Below are positions 49,201-61,400 of a DNA stretch of 64,000 bases, piece by piece. Position 1 is the stretch's first letter. The number at the start of each line of letters is the position of its first letter. The position numbers and the translations under genes are program-made. A model generated the notes under the pieces. It did no database searches. It was given only the letters and a program-made list of their open reading frames with translations, and had not been told where the DNA came from. The stretch covers positions 21,600,362 to 21,664,361 of the forward strand of contig NC_091142.1 of the NCBI RefSeq assembly GCF_041381155.1. The letters are read 5' to 3'. This DNA comes from Argopecten irradians. Lineage: Eukaryota > Mollusca > Bivalvia > Pectinida > Pectinidae.

Positions 49201-52200
49201 GTAACCCTGAATTATCGAGGATGAGATACAGTACGATCTTAAAAGACTCTGAAAAATCGCTTAAATCAAATCGCAACAAAAAAGTAGCTAGCCATGAAAA
49301 CGTGAAATTAAGTTAGTTTACAGTAACTGTTATCTTTGTTTAATTAATACGACATCAAAACTAATGCAGAGTTTGATATCTAGGCTGTTTTATAAATACA
49401 TTATTTTGATTGTGTTTTCCAGTTGATCTCTAAACGTAAAGCAGCTATAGATAAAGTGAAGGCCTACCTGTCTAAAACCATAGCAGAACATCGGAAGACA
49501 TTTGACAGGAACAACATCCGTGATTTCATAGATCTCTATCTACAGGTGGCCGAGGATCAGTCTAACCCAGAACTCTATACAGGTACATAGATCTCTACCT
49601 ACAGGTGGCCGGGGGTCAGTCTAATCCAGAACTCTATACAGGTACATAGATCTCTACCTACAGGTGGTCGGGGGTCAGTCTAACCCAGAACTCTATACAG
49701 GTACATAGATCTCTACCTACAGGTGGCCGGTGGTCAGTCTAACCCGGAACTCTATACAGGTACACAGATCTCTACCTACAGGTGGCCGAGGATCAGTCTA
49801 ACCCAGAACCCTATACAGGTACATAGATCTCTACCTACAGGTGGCCGGGGGTCAGTCCAACCCAGAACTCTATACAGGTACATAGATCTCTACCTACAGA
49901 TGGCCGAGGATCAGTCTCACCCAGAACTCTATACAGGTACATAGATCTCTACCTACAGGTGGCCGAGGATCAGTCTAACCCAGAACTCTATACAGGTACA
50001 TAGATCTCTACCTACAGGTGGCCGAGGATCAGTCTAATCCAGAACTCTATACAGGTACATAGATCTCTACCTACAGGTGGCCGAGGATCAGTCTAATCCA
50101 GAACTCTATACAGGTACATAGATCTCTATATATACCTACAGGTGGCCAAGGATCAGTCTAACCCAGAACTCTATACAGGTACATAGATCTCTACCTACAG
50201 GTGGTCGGGGGTCAGTCTAACCCAGAACTCTATACAGGTACATAGATCTCTACCTACAGGTGGCCGGTGGTCAGTCTAACCTGGAACTCTATACAGGTAC
50301 ACAGATCTCTACCTACAGGTGACCGAGGATCAGTGTAACCCAGAACTCTATACAGGTACATAGATCTCTACCTACAGGTGGCCGAGGATCAGTCTAACCC
50401 AGAACTCTATACAGGTACATAGATCTCTACCTACAGGTGGCCGAGGATCAGTCTAATCCAGAACTCTATACAGGTACGTTATACATAGATCTCTACCTAC
50501 AGGTGGCCGAGGATCAGTCTAACCCAGAACTCTATACAGGTACATAGATCTCTACCTACAGGTGGCCGAGGATCAGTCAAACCTAGAACTCTATACAGGT
50601 ACATAGATCTCTACCTACATAGAGCAACCAACTAAATGATTTTACATAGACCACAGTGTTAAACTTTGTTAAAGTTTTGTACTGTATTATTAAAACAAAG
50701 GAATATTAGTTAGCTGTTGTGTTCTATAATTAAAGTCTAGGTTCTCATATAACACAAAATGGAAAAAAAAGTTTGGGTCCTTCTGCTCAAACTCCAACCA
50801 GGGTAGCTTTATTGAAATCAGGCGCATTTTACACTAAACAATCCTGAAATTCTAATGCTTTTACATATTCATTATCAAAGTTGATATTTTGAACCTAAAT
50901 CTTAAAATGAATTTCCAAATTCATATCATGGTTATCTAGGAATAATTACCTGTCAGAAAACATTTTTACTTTTGAAATTCATAATTAGCCAGCCAATCAG
51001 CGGCCGGGTTAAAATTCTATCCTGGGCTCAATCTTGTATACACAGGAGCCATTTCGAAGGTCTTTTTTTATTTAGTTGGTTGATCCCTACAGGTGGCTGA
51101 GGATCAGTCTAACCCAGAACTCTATACAGGTACATAAATCTCTACCTACAGGTGGCCAGGGGTCAGTCTAACCCGGAACTTTATACAGGTACATAGATCT
51201 CTACCTACAGGTGGCCAGGGGTCAGTCTAACCAGGAACTCTATACAGGTACATAGATCTCTACCTACAGGTGGCCAGGGGTCAGTCTAACCCGGACTCTA
51301 TACAGGTACATAGATCATTACCTACAGGTGGCCGAGGATAAGTCTAACCCAGAACTCTATACAGGTACATAGATCTCTACCTACAGGTGGCTGCAGGATC
51401 AGTCTAACCCAGAACTCTATACAGGTATATAGATCTCTACCTACAGGTGGCTGAGGATCAGTCTAACCCAGAACTCTATACAGGTACATAGATCTCTACC
51501 TACAGGTGGCCAGGGGTCAGTCTAACCCGGAACTTTATACAGGTACATAGATCTCTACCTACAGGTGGCCAGGGGTCAGTCTAACCAGGAACTCTATACA
51601 GGTACATAGATCTCTACCTACAGGTGGCCAGGGGTCAGTCTAACCCGGACTCTATACAGGTACATAGATCATTACCTACAGGTGGCCGAGGATAAGTCTA
51701 ACCCAGAACTCTATACAGGTACATAGATCTCTACCTACAGGTGGCTGCAGGATCAGTCTAACCCAGAACTCTATACAGGTATATAGATCTCTACCTACAG
51801 GTGGCTGAGGATCAGTCTAACCCAGAACTCTATACAGGTACATAGATCTCTACCTACAGGTGGCCAGGGGTCAGTCTAACCCGGAACTCTATACAGGTAC
51901 ATAGATCTCTACCTACAGGTGGCCAGGGGTCAGTCTAACCCGGACTCTATACAGGTACATAGATCTCTACCTACAGGTGGCCGAGGATCAGTCTAACCCA
52001 GAACTCTATACAGGTACATAGATCTCTACCTACAGGTGGCTGCAGGATCAGTCTAACCCAGAACTCTATACAGGTACATAGATCTCTACCTACAGGTGGC
52101 CAGGGGTCAGTCTAACCCGGAACTCTATACAGGTACATAGATCTCTACCTACAGGTGGCCGAGGATCAGTCTACCCCAGAACTCTATACAGGTACATAGA

Positions 52201-55200
52201 TCTCTACCTACAGGTGGCCGAGGATCAGTCTAATCCAGAACTCTATACAGGTACGTTATACATAGATCTCTACCTACAGGTGGCCAGGGGTCAGTCTAAC
52301 ACAGAACTCTATACAGGTACATAGATCTCTACCTACAGGTGGCCGAGGATCAGTCTAACCCAGAACTCTATACAGGTACATAGATCTCTACCTACAGGTG
52401 GCTGAGGATCAGTCTAACCCAGAACTCTATACAGGTACATAGATCTCTACCTACAGGTGGCCAGGGGTCAGTCTAACACAGAACTCTATACAGGTACATA
52501 GATCTCTACCTACAGGTGGCCAGGGGTCAGTCTAACCCAGAACTCTATACAGGTACATAGATCTCTACCTACAGGTGGCCGAGGATCAGTCTACCCCAGA
52601 ACTCTATACAGGTACATAGATCTCTACCTACAGGTGGCCGAGGATCAGTCTAATCCAGAACTCTATACAGGTACATAGATCTCTACCTACAGGTGGCCGA
52701 GGATCAGTCTAACCCAGAACTCTATACAGGTACATAGATCTCTACCTACAGGTGGCCGAGGATCAGTCTAACCCGGAACTCTATACAGGTACATAGATCT
52801 CTACCTACCGGTGGCCGGGGTTAATCTACCCCAGAACTCTACAGGTACATAGATCATTACATACAGGTGGTCAAGGGTCAGTGACCGTCAGTCTACCCTG
52901 CAACTCTATACAGGTACATAGAGCTCTATCTACAGGTGGCCGAGGATCAGTCTAACCCAGAACTCTATAATAGAGGTTCATTTCATATGAGATTTTATGA
53001 CATTCATCTAATTTTGGCCTGCCAAGTGTTGCAAAAACTATGAAATGACCATTCATTTAATATCCTATTATATATATATGTATGGTACATCTTGGTAATA
53101 TTTCCCAAAGAACACTATTCTTTTTTTTGCAGAGGCCAACATTTACAAGATAATAGTGGATTTATTCCTGGCTGGAGGGGAGACAACTGGGACGAGTCTA
53201 GACTGGTGTCTTCTCTACATGATTGTCTACCCTGATGTCCAGATAAAGTGCCAGGCGGAGTTAGATAAGGTCAGAATTAATACAGTAAAACTATCATCAT
53301 AAACTCTAAGGGACCTGTACATTCATTATCACTATGCAAGAAAATTGTTGTATATTTGTATGTAGATAGAGTGATTGGAAATAATTTTTGTCTTAATTTG
53401 AAGTAAATTTTATACAGTGCATTATGTCCAGCAACTTCCAGCTACCTGGTGACAATGGACAGAAGCCCTACCAGTCAGTACTCCAGGGGTTACTATCACT
53501 TGTTAATCATACATGGACCAATAACTAGCCTGCAGAGTCTTCCTTTGAAGATTAGGGAGCGACAAAACTTCAAATTAAGTTACAGTTATTGTTATTTGAG
53601 TCTTTGGACCAAACTTCCTGCTCATCTGTATCTATTGTTGCACACTGATCAGGTCTACAGGTTTTCTTTCTATGCTAATGGCCAAGAGTGGATATGATGA
53701 CAGTGATACTGTAGTAACTTCTGGAATATTGAGGTGTTACTGTGTTTGTATATCTCAGGCATGGGAGGCCCTCTCTCACACTGTACCATATATCAACAGG
53801 AAATCAGGGTCAACTAAATAACTATAAGCATTCTCCACAGTGATCTGTCATGAATTTTCAACCAATGATATACTGTATTATTACATTAACAATACATATA
53901 TAATCATTAAACTGTTGGTTGAAAATTTGTGCCAGGTCCCTGATAAGACCTCTTCTGAATATGTACACTCTTGTTTTCATTTCAATGTTATAAACTGAAT
54001 ATTTGTACTGTATGTCACCAGGTGATCATTTTCAGGTGATAGGGAGGGGTCGTCCAGTGAGTCTTACTGACAGAGGAACTCTTCCGTACGTGGAGGCTAC
54101 TTTACTGGAGATACAGAGAATTGGAAACACATGTAAGGCTATAATATACAGTATAACCCCTCTAACTCGATCCTGCATTTGTACAATACCCCCAATCGTC
54201 GAACTGATCGCATGGTCCAAACCGTGTCTGTATAATATATTTCATGTAACAAAACCCAGGATAGCTTGAACTGTTTCAATAAAAACATACCCATGTATTC
54301 ATCGAACAGGTGTTCCACCCATGAGGAATTTACAAAAGCTCATTTCGATGTAACACATATATTATGTTTTCAATTTGATATTTCTATCATAAAATTTCAA
54401 AATGCTGAAAATCACAGTAATTATTTTTAAATTTTTAACTATCGATGATTGATTGTGACCAACCTTACTCTGTATTCCTTGAACTATTGATCTGGTCCCC
54501 TGCCGTTCCAGTTATAGGGGTTTTTACTGTCTATCAAGAGTTAATTTGAATTATACACATTAGTCTAGCAATAATGCTTCAATGTATAACAGGAGCTACA
54601 ATGTAGCTAGAATCACTATGAATAGGAAACGAATAAATTATTTATCATGCATTAATTTTCATCCTTTGAATCCTTTTAGATTGTTCAACTCATGGAATAT
54701 TTTGAAAAGAAAATATTTATACACATAATTGGAAGTATATGTTTAATGCAATTTTTACTTATACCTCGTATGTATATCATTTTCTGTTAAAAATGGCTTC
54801 TTTTTTAGTGACTTTTTCTCTACCTCATGTTGCCAAACAAACCAGCGAGCTTAGAGGTTTTACTATTCCTAAGGATGCTATCGTCATAGCCAATCTATAC
54901 TCTGCTCACATTGACCCTAAGTACTGGGACAAACCAGACAAATTCTCCCCAGAACGATTCCTTGATAAGAATGGGGACCTACGGCGACGAGATGGCTTTG
55001 TTCCTTTCTCCATAGGTAAAATTATTATTGTATTATTATAAATGATCTGTTTTATTTGAGCAGCAATAACAAGGTTATGTATTAGCATGCTTATTTGAAT
55101 TGCTAATGTCAGGTGATTTTTATGATTTTTTATTTTGAAGAGAGCATCTAGTGGCCCTAGGGCTGTTTGCATTAAACCTTGTTTTTAAAATGGATGTTTA

Positions 55201-55491
55201 CCCTAGGTCAGTACTGCTTATATCTGTACAAAACTACATGCACATGAGCTTTAAACTTTCACCAAAAAATACCGCAAATAAACAACATGGAAATGTTCTA
55301 TTATTATTTAAGGTCCTCGACTATGCATTGGAGAGCCACTAGCCAGGATGGAACTGTTCTTGTTCTTCACCAACTTGCTCCAAAAGTTTAAGTTCAGCAC
55401 AGTTCCGGACTCGCCCAAACCATCGATGGATGGTATCCAGGCCTTAACCCTGACACCCCTACCATACGACCTTGTGGCACAACCTCGATGA
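46253..55491 (+). CDS. Cytochrome P450, CYP2-like (8 exons)
   Basis: A microsomal heme-thiolate monooxygenase of 489 aa. Exons 46253-46589, 47526-47751, 48152-48278, 49423-49582, 53133-53269, 54036-54132, 54809-55015 and 55313-55491 join in frame with AG/GT borders. I take the ATG at 46253; the frame extends further upstream but only from a GTG. The N-terminal anchor [19 protein letters not shown] precedes basic residues and the hinge [13 protein letters not shown]. Motifs are canonical: WKTLRRF (C-helix), I-helix AGGETT (297-302), E354-IQ-R357, PERF (409-412) and heme loop [12 protein letters not shown] with Cys435. It most resembles CYP2U/2J-type proteins. Intron 4 contains the 59-bp minisatellite and the 3' end is tandemly copied beyond the stop. 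Substrate unknown. Confidence 0.93.
46790..47067. mobile_element. MITE family 'tcctcgatactccaggggtt', copy 2
   Basis: In intron 1 of the second P450. The left end 'tctcgatagtctagcggttt' and right end 'aaaccctgggataccgag' are inverted relatives. The interior shares 'gaaactggaggca' and 'ttttgctatggcataatcca' with copy 1. Confidence 0.6.
48910..49226. mobile_element. MITE family 'tcctcgatactccaggggtt', copy 3, with clear inverted ends
   Basis: The left end 'atcctcgatactccaggggt' + 'tactatc' and the right end 'gatagtaaccctgaattatc' + 'gaggat' are inverted repeats of about 27 bp. It lies in intron 3 of the second P450. Confidence 0.75.
49528..50620 (+). repeat. 59-bp minisatellite built from P450 exon 4, first block
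   Basis: About 18 units follow and overlap the end of exon 4. Each unit equals the exon's last 55 nt (atagatctct...ctatacag) plus the first four intron bases (gtac). Each therefore carries a copy of the donor ACAG|gtac and an internal 'ctacctacag' that looks like an acceptor. Units are 59 bp, so the frame shifts from copy to copy, and read-through past the first donor meets TAG after two codons. Confidence 0.95.
50625..51082. mobile_element. Inverted-repeat element inserted in the 59-bp array
   Basis: Ends CAACCAACTAAAT and ATTTAGTTGGTTG are perfect 13-bp inverted repeats, bounding 458 bp of unrelated sequence between two blocks of the array. No coding region. Family not recognised. Confidence 0.75.
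51085..52970 (+). repeat. 59-bp minisatellite built from P450 exon 4, second block
   Basis: About 32 units of the same repeat. A higher-order repeat of six units (about 354 bp) is visible. The variant order starting with 'ggtggctgaggatcag' at about 51091 recurs at about 51443 and 51798, including the shared variants 'ggactctat', 'agatcattacc', 'gataagtc' and 'ggctgcagg'. The right edge (52800-52970) is diverged. Confidence 0.95.
53470..53735. mobile_element. MITE family 'tcctcgatactccaggggtt', copy 4 (partial)
   Basis: 'agtactccaggggttactat' at the left and 'ttctggaatattgaggtgtt' at the right, in intron 5 of the second P450. More diverged than copy 3. Confidence 0.55.
54149..54529. mobile_element. 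MITE with CAGTATAACCCCT-type ends in P450 intron 6
   Basis: Left 'cagtataacccctctaactc' and right (revcomp) 'cagtaaaaacccctataact' are inverted repeats. TA precedes the left end but not the right. Tc1/mariner-like style. Confidence 0.6.
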
Positions 55492-55622
55492 TAAGCCTGA
55501 CACCCCTACAATATGATCTTGTAGCACGACTTCGGTGATAGCCCTTATACCCCTACCATACGACCTCAGTGATAAACCTGATTTGCACGACCTTGATGAT
55601 AACCTGACACCCCTACCATACA
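55450..55622 (+). repeat. 47-bp tandem copies of the end of the second P450 coding sequence
   Basis: The last coding stretch plus stop ('ctgacacccctaccatacga' to 'cctcgatgataagc', from 55450) is repeated from 55497 and 55544 at 47-bp spacing. Two degenerate pieces follow near 55578 and 55604, with a stray 'agcacgaccttgatgataag' at about 55684. Only the first copy is in the frame of the gene; the others are in the 3' UTR. Confidence 0.85.
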
Positions 55623-55845
55623 ATCATTTCTGACCAGGGGTTACAATCACTTGTTGATCATATCAACCACTGGACTATCTTATAGCACGACCTTGATGAT
55701 AAGTTCTGAAGATTTCATATGAAGTAAAGCCACATTCTGAAGATCTCTGTACCTTGTCAATGCATTACACCCAGCATTACTGACAAGTTGTATGAGGAAT
55801 GTCTATATGAGGAATGTCTGTATGAAGAATGTGTAATACAGTTTT

Positions 55846-56032
55846 CTCCTACATTGAGGGTGTGACAATGAAATCACAACTCTCGGAGGGAATTTATGAA
55901 TGTCCATTCCTCAGCTTCTTCCCAAGGGTTAGACTTTCATGAATTCCTTCAAGGAAGGGTTGCATGTGTGTGGACATCCATTAATTCCCTCGGGTGTTGT
56001 GATTTTGTTGTCACATCCTCAAGGTAGGGAAA
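55846..56032. repeat. Palindromic element of about 190 bp
   Basis: 'attgagggtgtgacaatgaa' + 'atcacaactctcggagggaa' is mirrored by 'ttccctcgggtgttgtgatt' + 'ttgttgtcacatcctcaa'. Probable small fold-back MITE downstream of the second P450. Confidence 0.75.
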
Positions 56033-58263
56033 GATTATATTTCTCCAATATACACATAAGGATGAGATTGAAGTCTCAATAGAAGCATCCCAATGCGACA
56101 TGACCATGGTTTCATTGGTAACACATCAATATTGATGTCAGAAATTCTGGTTCAAAAGTTTGTGAACGCCATCTGCCGTACCCTGTAGGGGTTGACAGAG
56201 AAATCACACATAGCTCAAATAAATGACAAATCAGTGAATGGAGGGAAATATTGTAATCATGTACATTAAATGTATAAGCAAATCATTATAAATGAATATT
56301 ATATCATTTTATTTTGAAAATGTAAAATGGCATTTAATTTTTAATGCATAATTCAATCCTTGATCAATAAAAGAAATGTATGTATGACAAATATGGTTTC
56401 TTGTTTTTAAAAAAATATTTCAAACATATATATACATGTATATATGTACAAACAGAAAATTTAAATCTCGCTGAACTTTTATAAAAATAAAAATTATACG
56501 TTTGACCCAAAACTTAGCTACCAACATAATAGTTGTTATTCCCTGACTTGACATATTTCAAAATAATTCATTTGAGGAAATTGAAATTCAGTCCCAGTGA
56601 TTACTCAAATAAACAAGATTACAATTCACAAGAAATTTGACATTTCAACATGCCACAAATTTACGGTTAAGATACCTTTGAAAGGCCACTCTATGTAAAT
56701 GAGGAAAATATCAAAATATATTGGTAAAATGTCAGGCACCTTAACAACTGACTACATTTGCCCAGAAGTGAAGGCAAACTCGCTCACTGGCGTCGAGAAA
56801 TCAGGTGAAATATACGGAGGTAGAGAGCAAGAAGTAATTTAAAAATGGTTGCTTTTTTAACCACCATTACAATGAACACCTTTAAAAGTGTACCAGATAA
56901 TATATGTTTATCCAGGTTCTCTAATGTGACTAAAGTAGTTTAACTACAGATCAGTCACTGGTGTCGAGAAATTCGACCAGAAATTATATGCTATCTTTAC
57001 TCATTCACCCCTGAAATTTCACAATGGACTGCTCTAGTCTTTGATTTAGAAGAGCCTAAATATGTCTTAGGGTGAATGAGTTACTAGAAAATTACCACAT
57101 TACTACAACTGTTTTTATAACATATTACAGTGACTGTAATATTATAATGTACAATAAAATATGTCAGGTAATCATTTTTATTCAGTTTTTTAAGCTGAAC
57201 ATTTTCAAGTGTTACAGAGTTTGACTATAGATTGAAGAACTATTTTCACCATTATAGAACCTGAGTAAACTTATAAATGAACTTTTATACAACCGTGTCT
57301 ATGTGAAGTACATTTTGAGTGGATTTATGTCAAGTGAGATAACAATATATCTCCTTTTGTTTGCACAATAATAAAATAAGGGCCTTACTTATTGCATTGT
57401 ACAACATTTGTTTGAGTTGGAATAGAAATACAAAGTCCCCTCCATTGCACGTCATATTAAATTGTTATAAAAAGCCTAGAAAAATAATTCTGCACCATAT
57501 ACAAGATATACCAGGCATAAATGAAAACGACATGGTGTATGATTACAAAAATACTACATTAAAACTCAGGGCATTAGTATTCTATTAGCAACTTCTTTCT
57601 GGTCCTGGTGCTATATACAGCAGTCAAAAACTAACAGACAGGTTGTCAGTCTTCCAGCCGATTTTAAGCAGCAGTCATCCTAGAATCAAAGTTAAAGCAT
57701 GATATATTATGACAATAGATTTACCTGAATTATTGTATTCAATCCAATACAAAAGTGTCCCCAGCTTACACCCTATAAGCTCCCCTTTCCCTTTTTGAGG
57801 CATCCATATTACATACTTCCAATTCCAATTCAATGAAATGCAGACAGAAAAAAAAATTCTTTGATTTCTTTTGAAAATTGATTGATGTCTTACTTTTTAA
57901 TATGTAATTATATATGTAAGGCTAATTTTGGTTATATAACGCCACCTTATTTTTATTCTTTCTGTTTAAGCGCCATTGGCACTTATTGGGTTGAATACAG
58001 CATTACAAAGACAGTTAATATTTAACCTTTGATCTAAAGTGAAGGTCACAGTGACCTTTATGTACACTGATCAAGTCTCCATTATCATATGTTGATTGTG
58101 ATAGATATACGTAATGCTGTAAACAGACATTTTAGCAGAAGTCTATTGTGAACTTAAAATATTTTACTTAAATCAGAATGATTGCAAAACAATAATTGCA
58201 TGTTATATTGTGTGACTTTAGAACTGCTTTAAATTACCTTGTTAAAATCAAACATGCTAAACT
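56033..58263. other. No gene seen; convergent intergenic region
   Basis: AT-rich spacer between the ends of the second P450 (plus) and the TMCO6-like gene (minus). AATAAA signals at 56218-56223 and 56366-56371 could end the P450 transcript. I see no other gene; the frame at 57361-57588 has no supporting features. Confidence 0.4.
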
Positions 58264-58269
58264 TTTATT
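58264..58269 (-). terminator. Candidate poly(A) signal of the TMCO6-like gene
   Basis: AATAAA on the minus strand, about 230 bp beyond the stop codon at 58500-58502. Confidence 0.45.
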
Positions 58270-58499
58270 GTGTCTAAAAACTACATTAATTTTGCAGTAT
58301 ATCTGCTAGTTCAAAGATCTCAAATTAATTTTGCAGTACGTCTGCAAGGTCAAAGACCTCATCACTAGTCACTTGTGTTTGTATAAACGAATTATAGCCT
58401 GACCACTTACACGTTTGTGATGTGTACCAATGACATTTACCAGATATGTTAATTAACTCACACTTTTTGCACATCAGTTTTTACGGAGCTCACCAAGCG

Positions 58500-61400
58500 T
58501 CACTCGGAGTAGAAGTAGGTCTCCAGTAAGTTACAGGATTGCTCATGTATCTGTGGGTTGTTGTGATATTCCAAGGCCTCTAATCCCTCTAAGCCGCCAC
58601 TTTCTTCCAACTTCTTCTTGCCCTAAACATAACAGTTGCCCATTAATCTAATTATCAAAGATCAAATTATTCTCCCCTGTACATTAACATCAAGATTTTA
58701 ATTTAAACATTGAAAATGTCATATGACAGGATTACAGTAACCTTGACCTTATAACCTGGCGTTCCTGTCACATTGAGATATTTAATGTCTGTCAGAAAAA
58801 CCAGGTTAAGGTCAAGTTCATTACAACAATTCAGAGGGAGCCACTGTCATATTGCTAGAGTCACCTAATTCCTTCTTATCAAAGATTTTAAACAAATATT
58901 ACATAAAGTCAAACCTGTCTATAAAGACCAACCAAGGGACACTGGAAAATGGTCATTATAGTACGGTGGTCTTAATACACAGGGACCCTAAGAAAGTTGT
59001 CTTACGGTATAGCTGGTTATTTTTGCATAGATGATATTTTCACAACTTTTTGGGACATTGTTATAATGGTGAAAAGATACATGAAATACTGAAAAATGGT
59101 TGAATGATATCTAGCCTTGAATCCATATCGCGAAAATTTAAAATCGCTGACAAATGATATCCTCTCCTTTTTAGATAAAATCGCGAAAAATTTTGGTCCA
59201 CACAAATAACCCGCTATACAGTATTAAGCATTTTAGAGTTGGTATTTATACAGAGGTGGTTGCTAAAGCAAGTTTTTTGTACATGTAAATGGGACCGCAG
59301 GATTTCAATATCGTGAGCAGTATTTCTATTAAGATTCAGTTGATGGCAGTCATGATCAATGATGTTAACTTTAAGTGAAAGCAGATCACATATCACATGT
59401 TTGATGTTAACTTTAAGTGAAAGCAGATCACATATCACATGTTTGATGTTAACTTTAAGTGAAAGCAGATCACATATCACATGTTTGATGTTAACTTTAA
59501 GTGAAAGCAGATCACATATCACATGTTTGATGTTAACTTTAAGTGAAAGCAGAGCACATATCACATGTTTGATGTTAACTTTAAGTGAAAGCAGAGCACA
59601 TATCACATGTTTGATGTTAACTTTAAGTGAAAGCAGATCACATATCACATGTTTGATGTTAACTTTAAGTGAAAGCAGAGCACATATCACATGATTACCA
59701 AACTGGAGGACATTTCATGACCTACCTCTTTTGTCATTCTCAGCATCATTTCAATCAGTGACAATACTAAATTTAGGACCTCCACATCATGTGATTTTAA
59801 AAGTGGCGCAACTTTCTGGAGCATTCCATTACTGAGTAGTTGAAGGCAGAGTTCCTCCCCATGGTAAGCAATGTTACACAGAAGGTACAGAGCCTGAAAT
59901 GTCGAGTTAACATAAATATATTTGTGTAGTAGAAGGCTAGATATTAGTGCAGCAATGAAACCTGAATATATCATATTTTATTGCATCGTGATATTCAATT
60001 ACATATCATACAGAACCATTGCAAATGATTGATATCATATACTTAATAGATGTACAGCATTTCACAACTTACACCAAACCCTTAACCAACGCTAATGCCG
60101 ATGCTCAAAACAGGTAAGTACATTATTACATAATGAAATTTTACAAAAAGTGAAAGAGCAAACTATATACAGTATATAATATATTGTATATTGATAAAAT
60201 ACAGCATGTCACTTCTGAGATTATTCTGTATTTGCATATTACAGAGTTTTCTGTCCTTGCAGGTAGGTAGTGATTGTGACATCATGTGATTGCGAGCGTA
60301 ATGTCATACTTTTCGGAGAAAACGAAGTGAATTTCGCCCATAAAATAATGACATCACAATGGATACCTACCAACAAGGGAGCTAACTCTATGATATGCAA
60401 TGACGGAATTGTGCTTCAGTACCTTATTTTATTTAATTGACATTCCTAATGATAAACCTACTTCCATCTTTATGTCGTAGGCTCCTGTGACCTGATCCAG
60501 GATTACCGGAAGGAGTGGCCCAAAGGCTATTGTATGGCAGGTGTGGGGCTCCCCTAGGGAAAAAAGAAATACAGTATACTATATCTAGGGATAAAATACT
60601 ATATCATCATTTAAGTCTGATGCTGTAAAGGGGTGGGGCTCCCCTATGTACAAGAAATACACTACATAGAATAAGCATATTTACATTGCCACTAAACACA
60701 TGTTGCTTGCTACAAAACCCAATGTATGATAATTTCAATGTTAACATTGTCAGTTAAGCTCTGGTTTACAAATAATTTCATCAGATTCAACAGGTCACAA
60801 AAAGACGCCAGTGTGAAAATTGACCGAAGAGTGTGAAAATATTCTTAACATTGAATCAAATGGATATTTTGATTAAAATATTTGGAATGGATTCAAGAGT
60901 TATGTATATTTATCATAAGTTTGTTCATCCGGTTTATCGGTGGTACTATTACGTCTATTTTCATTGTTTAGCGGGTTGTCCATGGCAACACACCGGAAAC
61001 AGTTGAAACCACTATTTCTATGCTGTTCTATCAAATAATTTTTCTCCATACAGATGTATAAGTTACACTTTCATACTTTATTTTTTATCTATTTTCTTTT
61101 TTTTTTCAAGTGGAATGACTAATTTAATGTAAAATATAAAATAATGTTCTAATTGAGACTACCTGTAGATAATTAATGTGAAAGACAAAGGCCTTGACAT
61201 AATCCAATTTGATACAAAAGTAGGAGTCGGGGTCGTTGTTATGTTTGTGTCATATGTAGTGTGAGTGAGCAAGTGAATGCCTCATCTGTAAATATTTCCA
61301 TCTGTCTTGTTTAATAAATGTGATTAACTGTTGAACTGACTCCTTTGTTACTACAACATGACGGTCATAGTTTGAGCTCACGAACCTGGGTTGCAAACTA

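Noticed and set aside
54020..54036. Tandem acceptor 'ccaggtgat...ttcaggtgat' before P450-2 exon 6
   Set aside because: Use of the first AG would add 14 nt and break the frame. The second AG gives the conserved sequence, so I keep only that.
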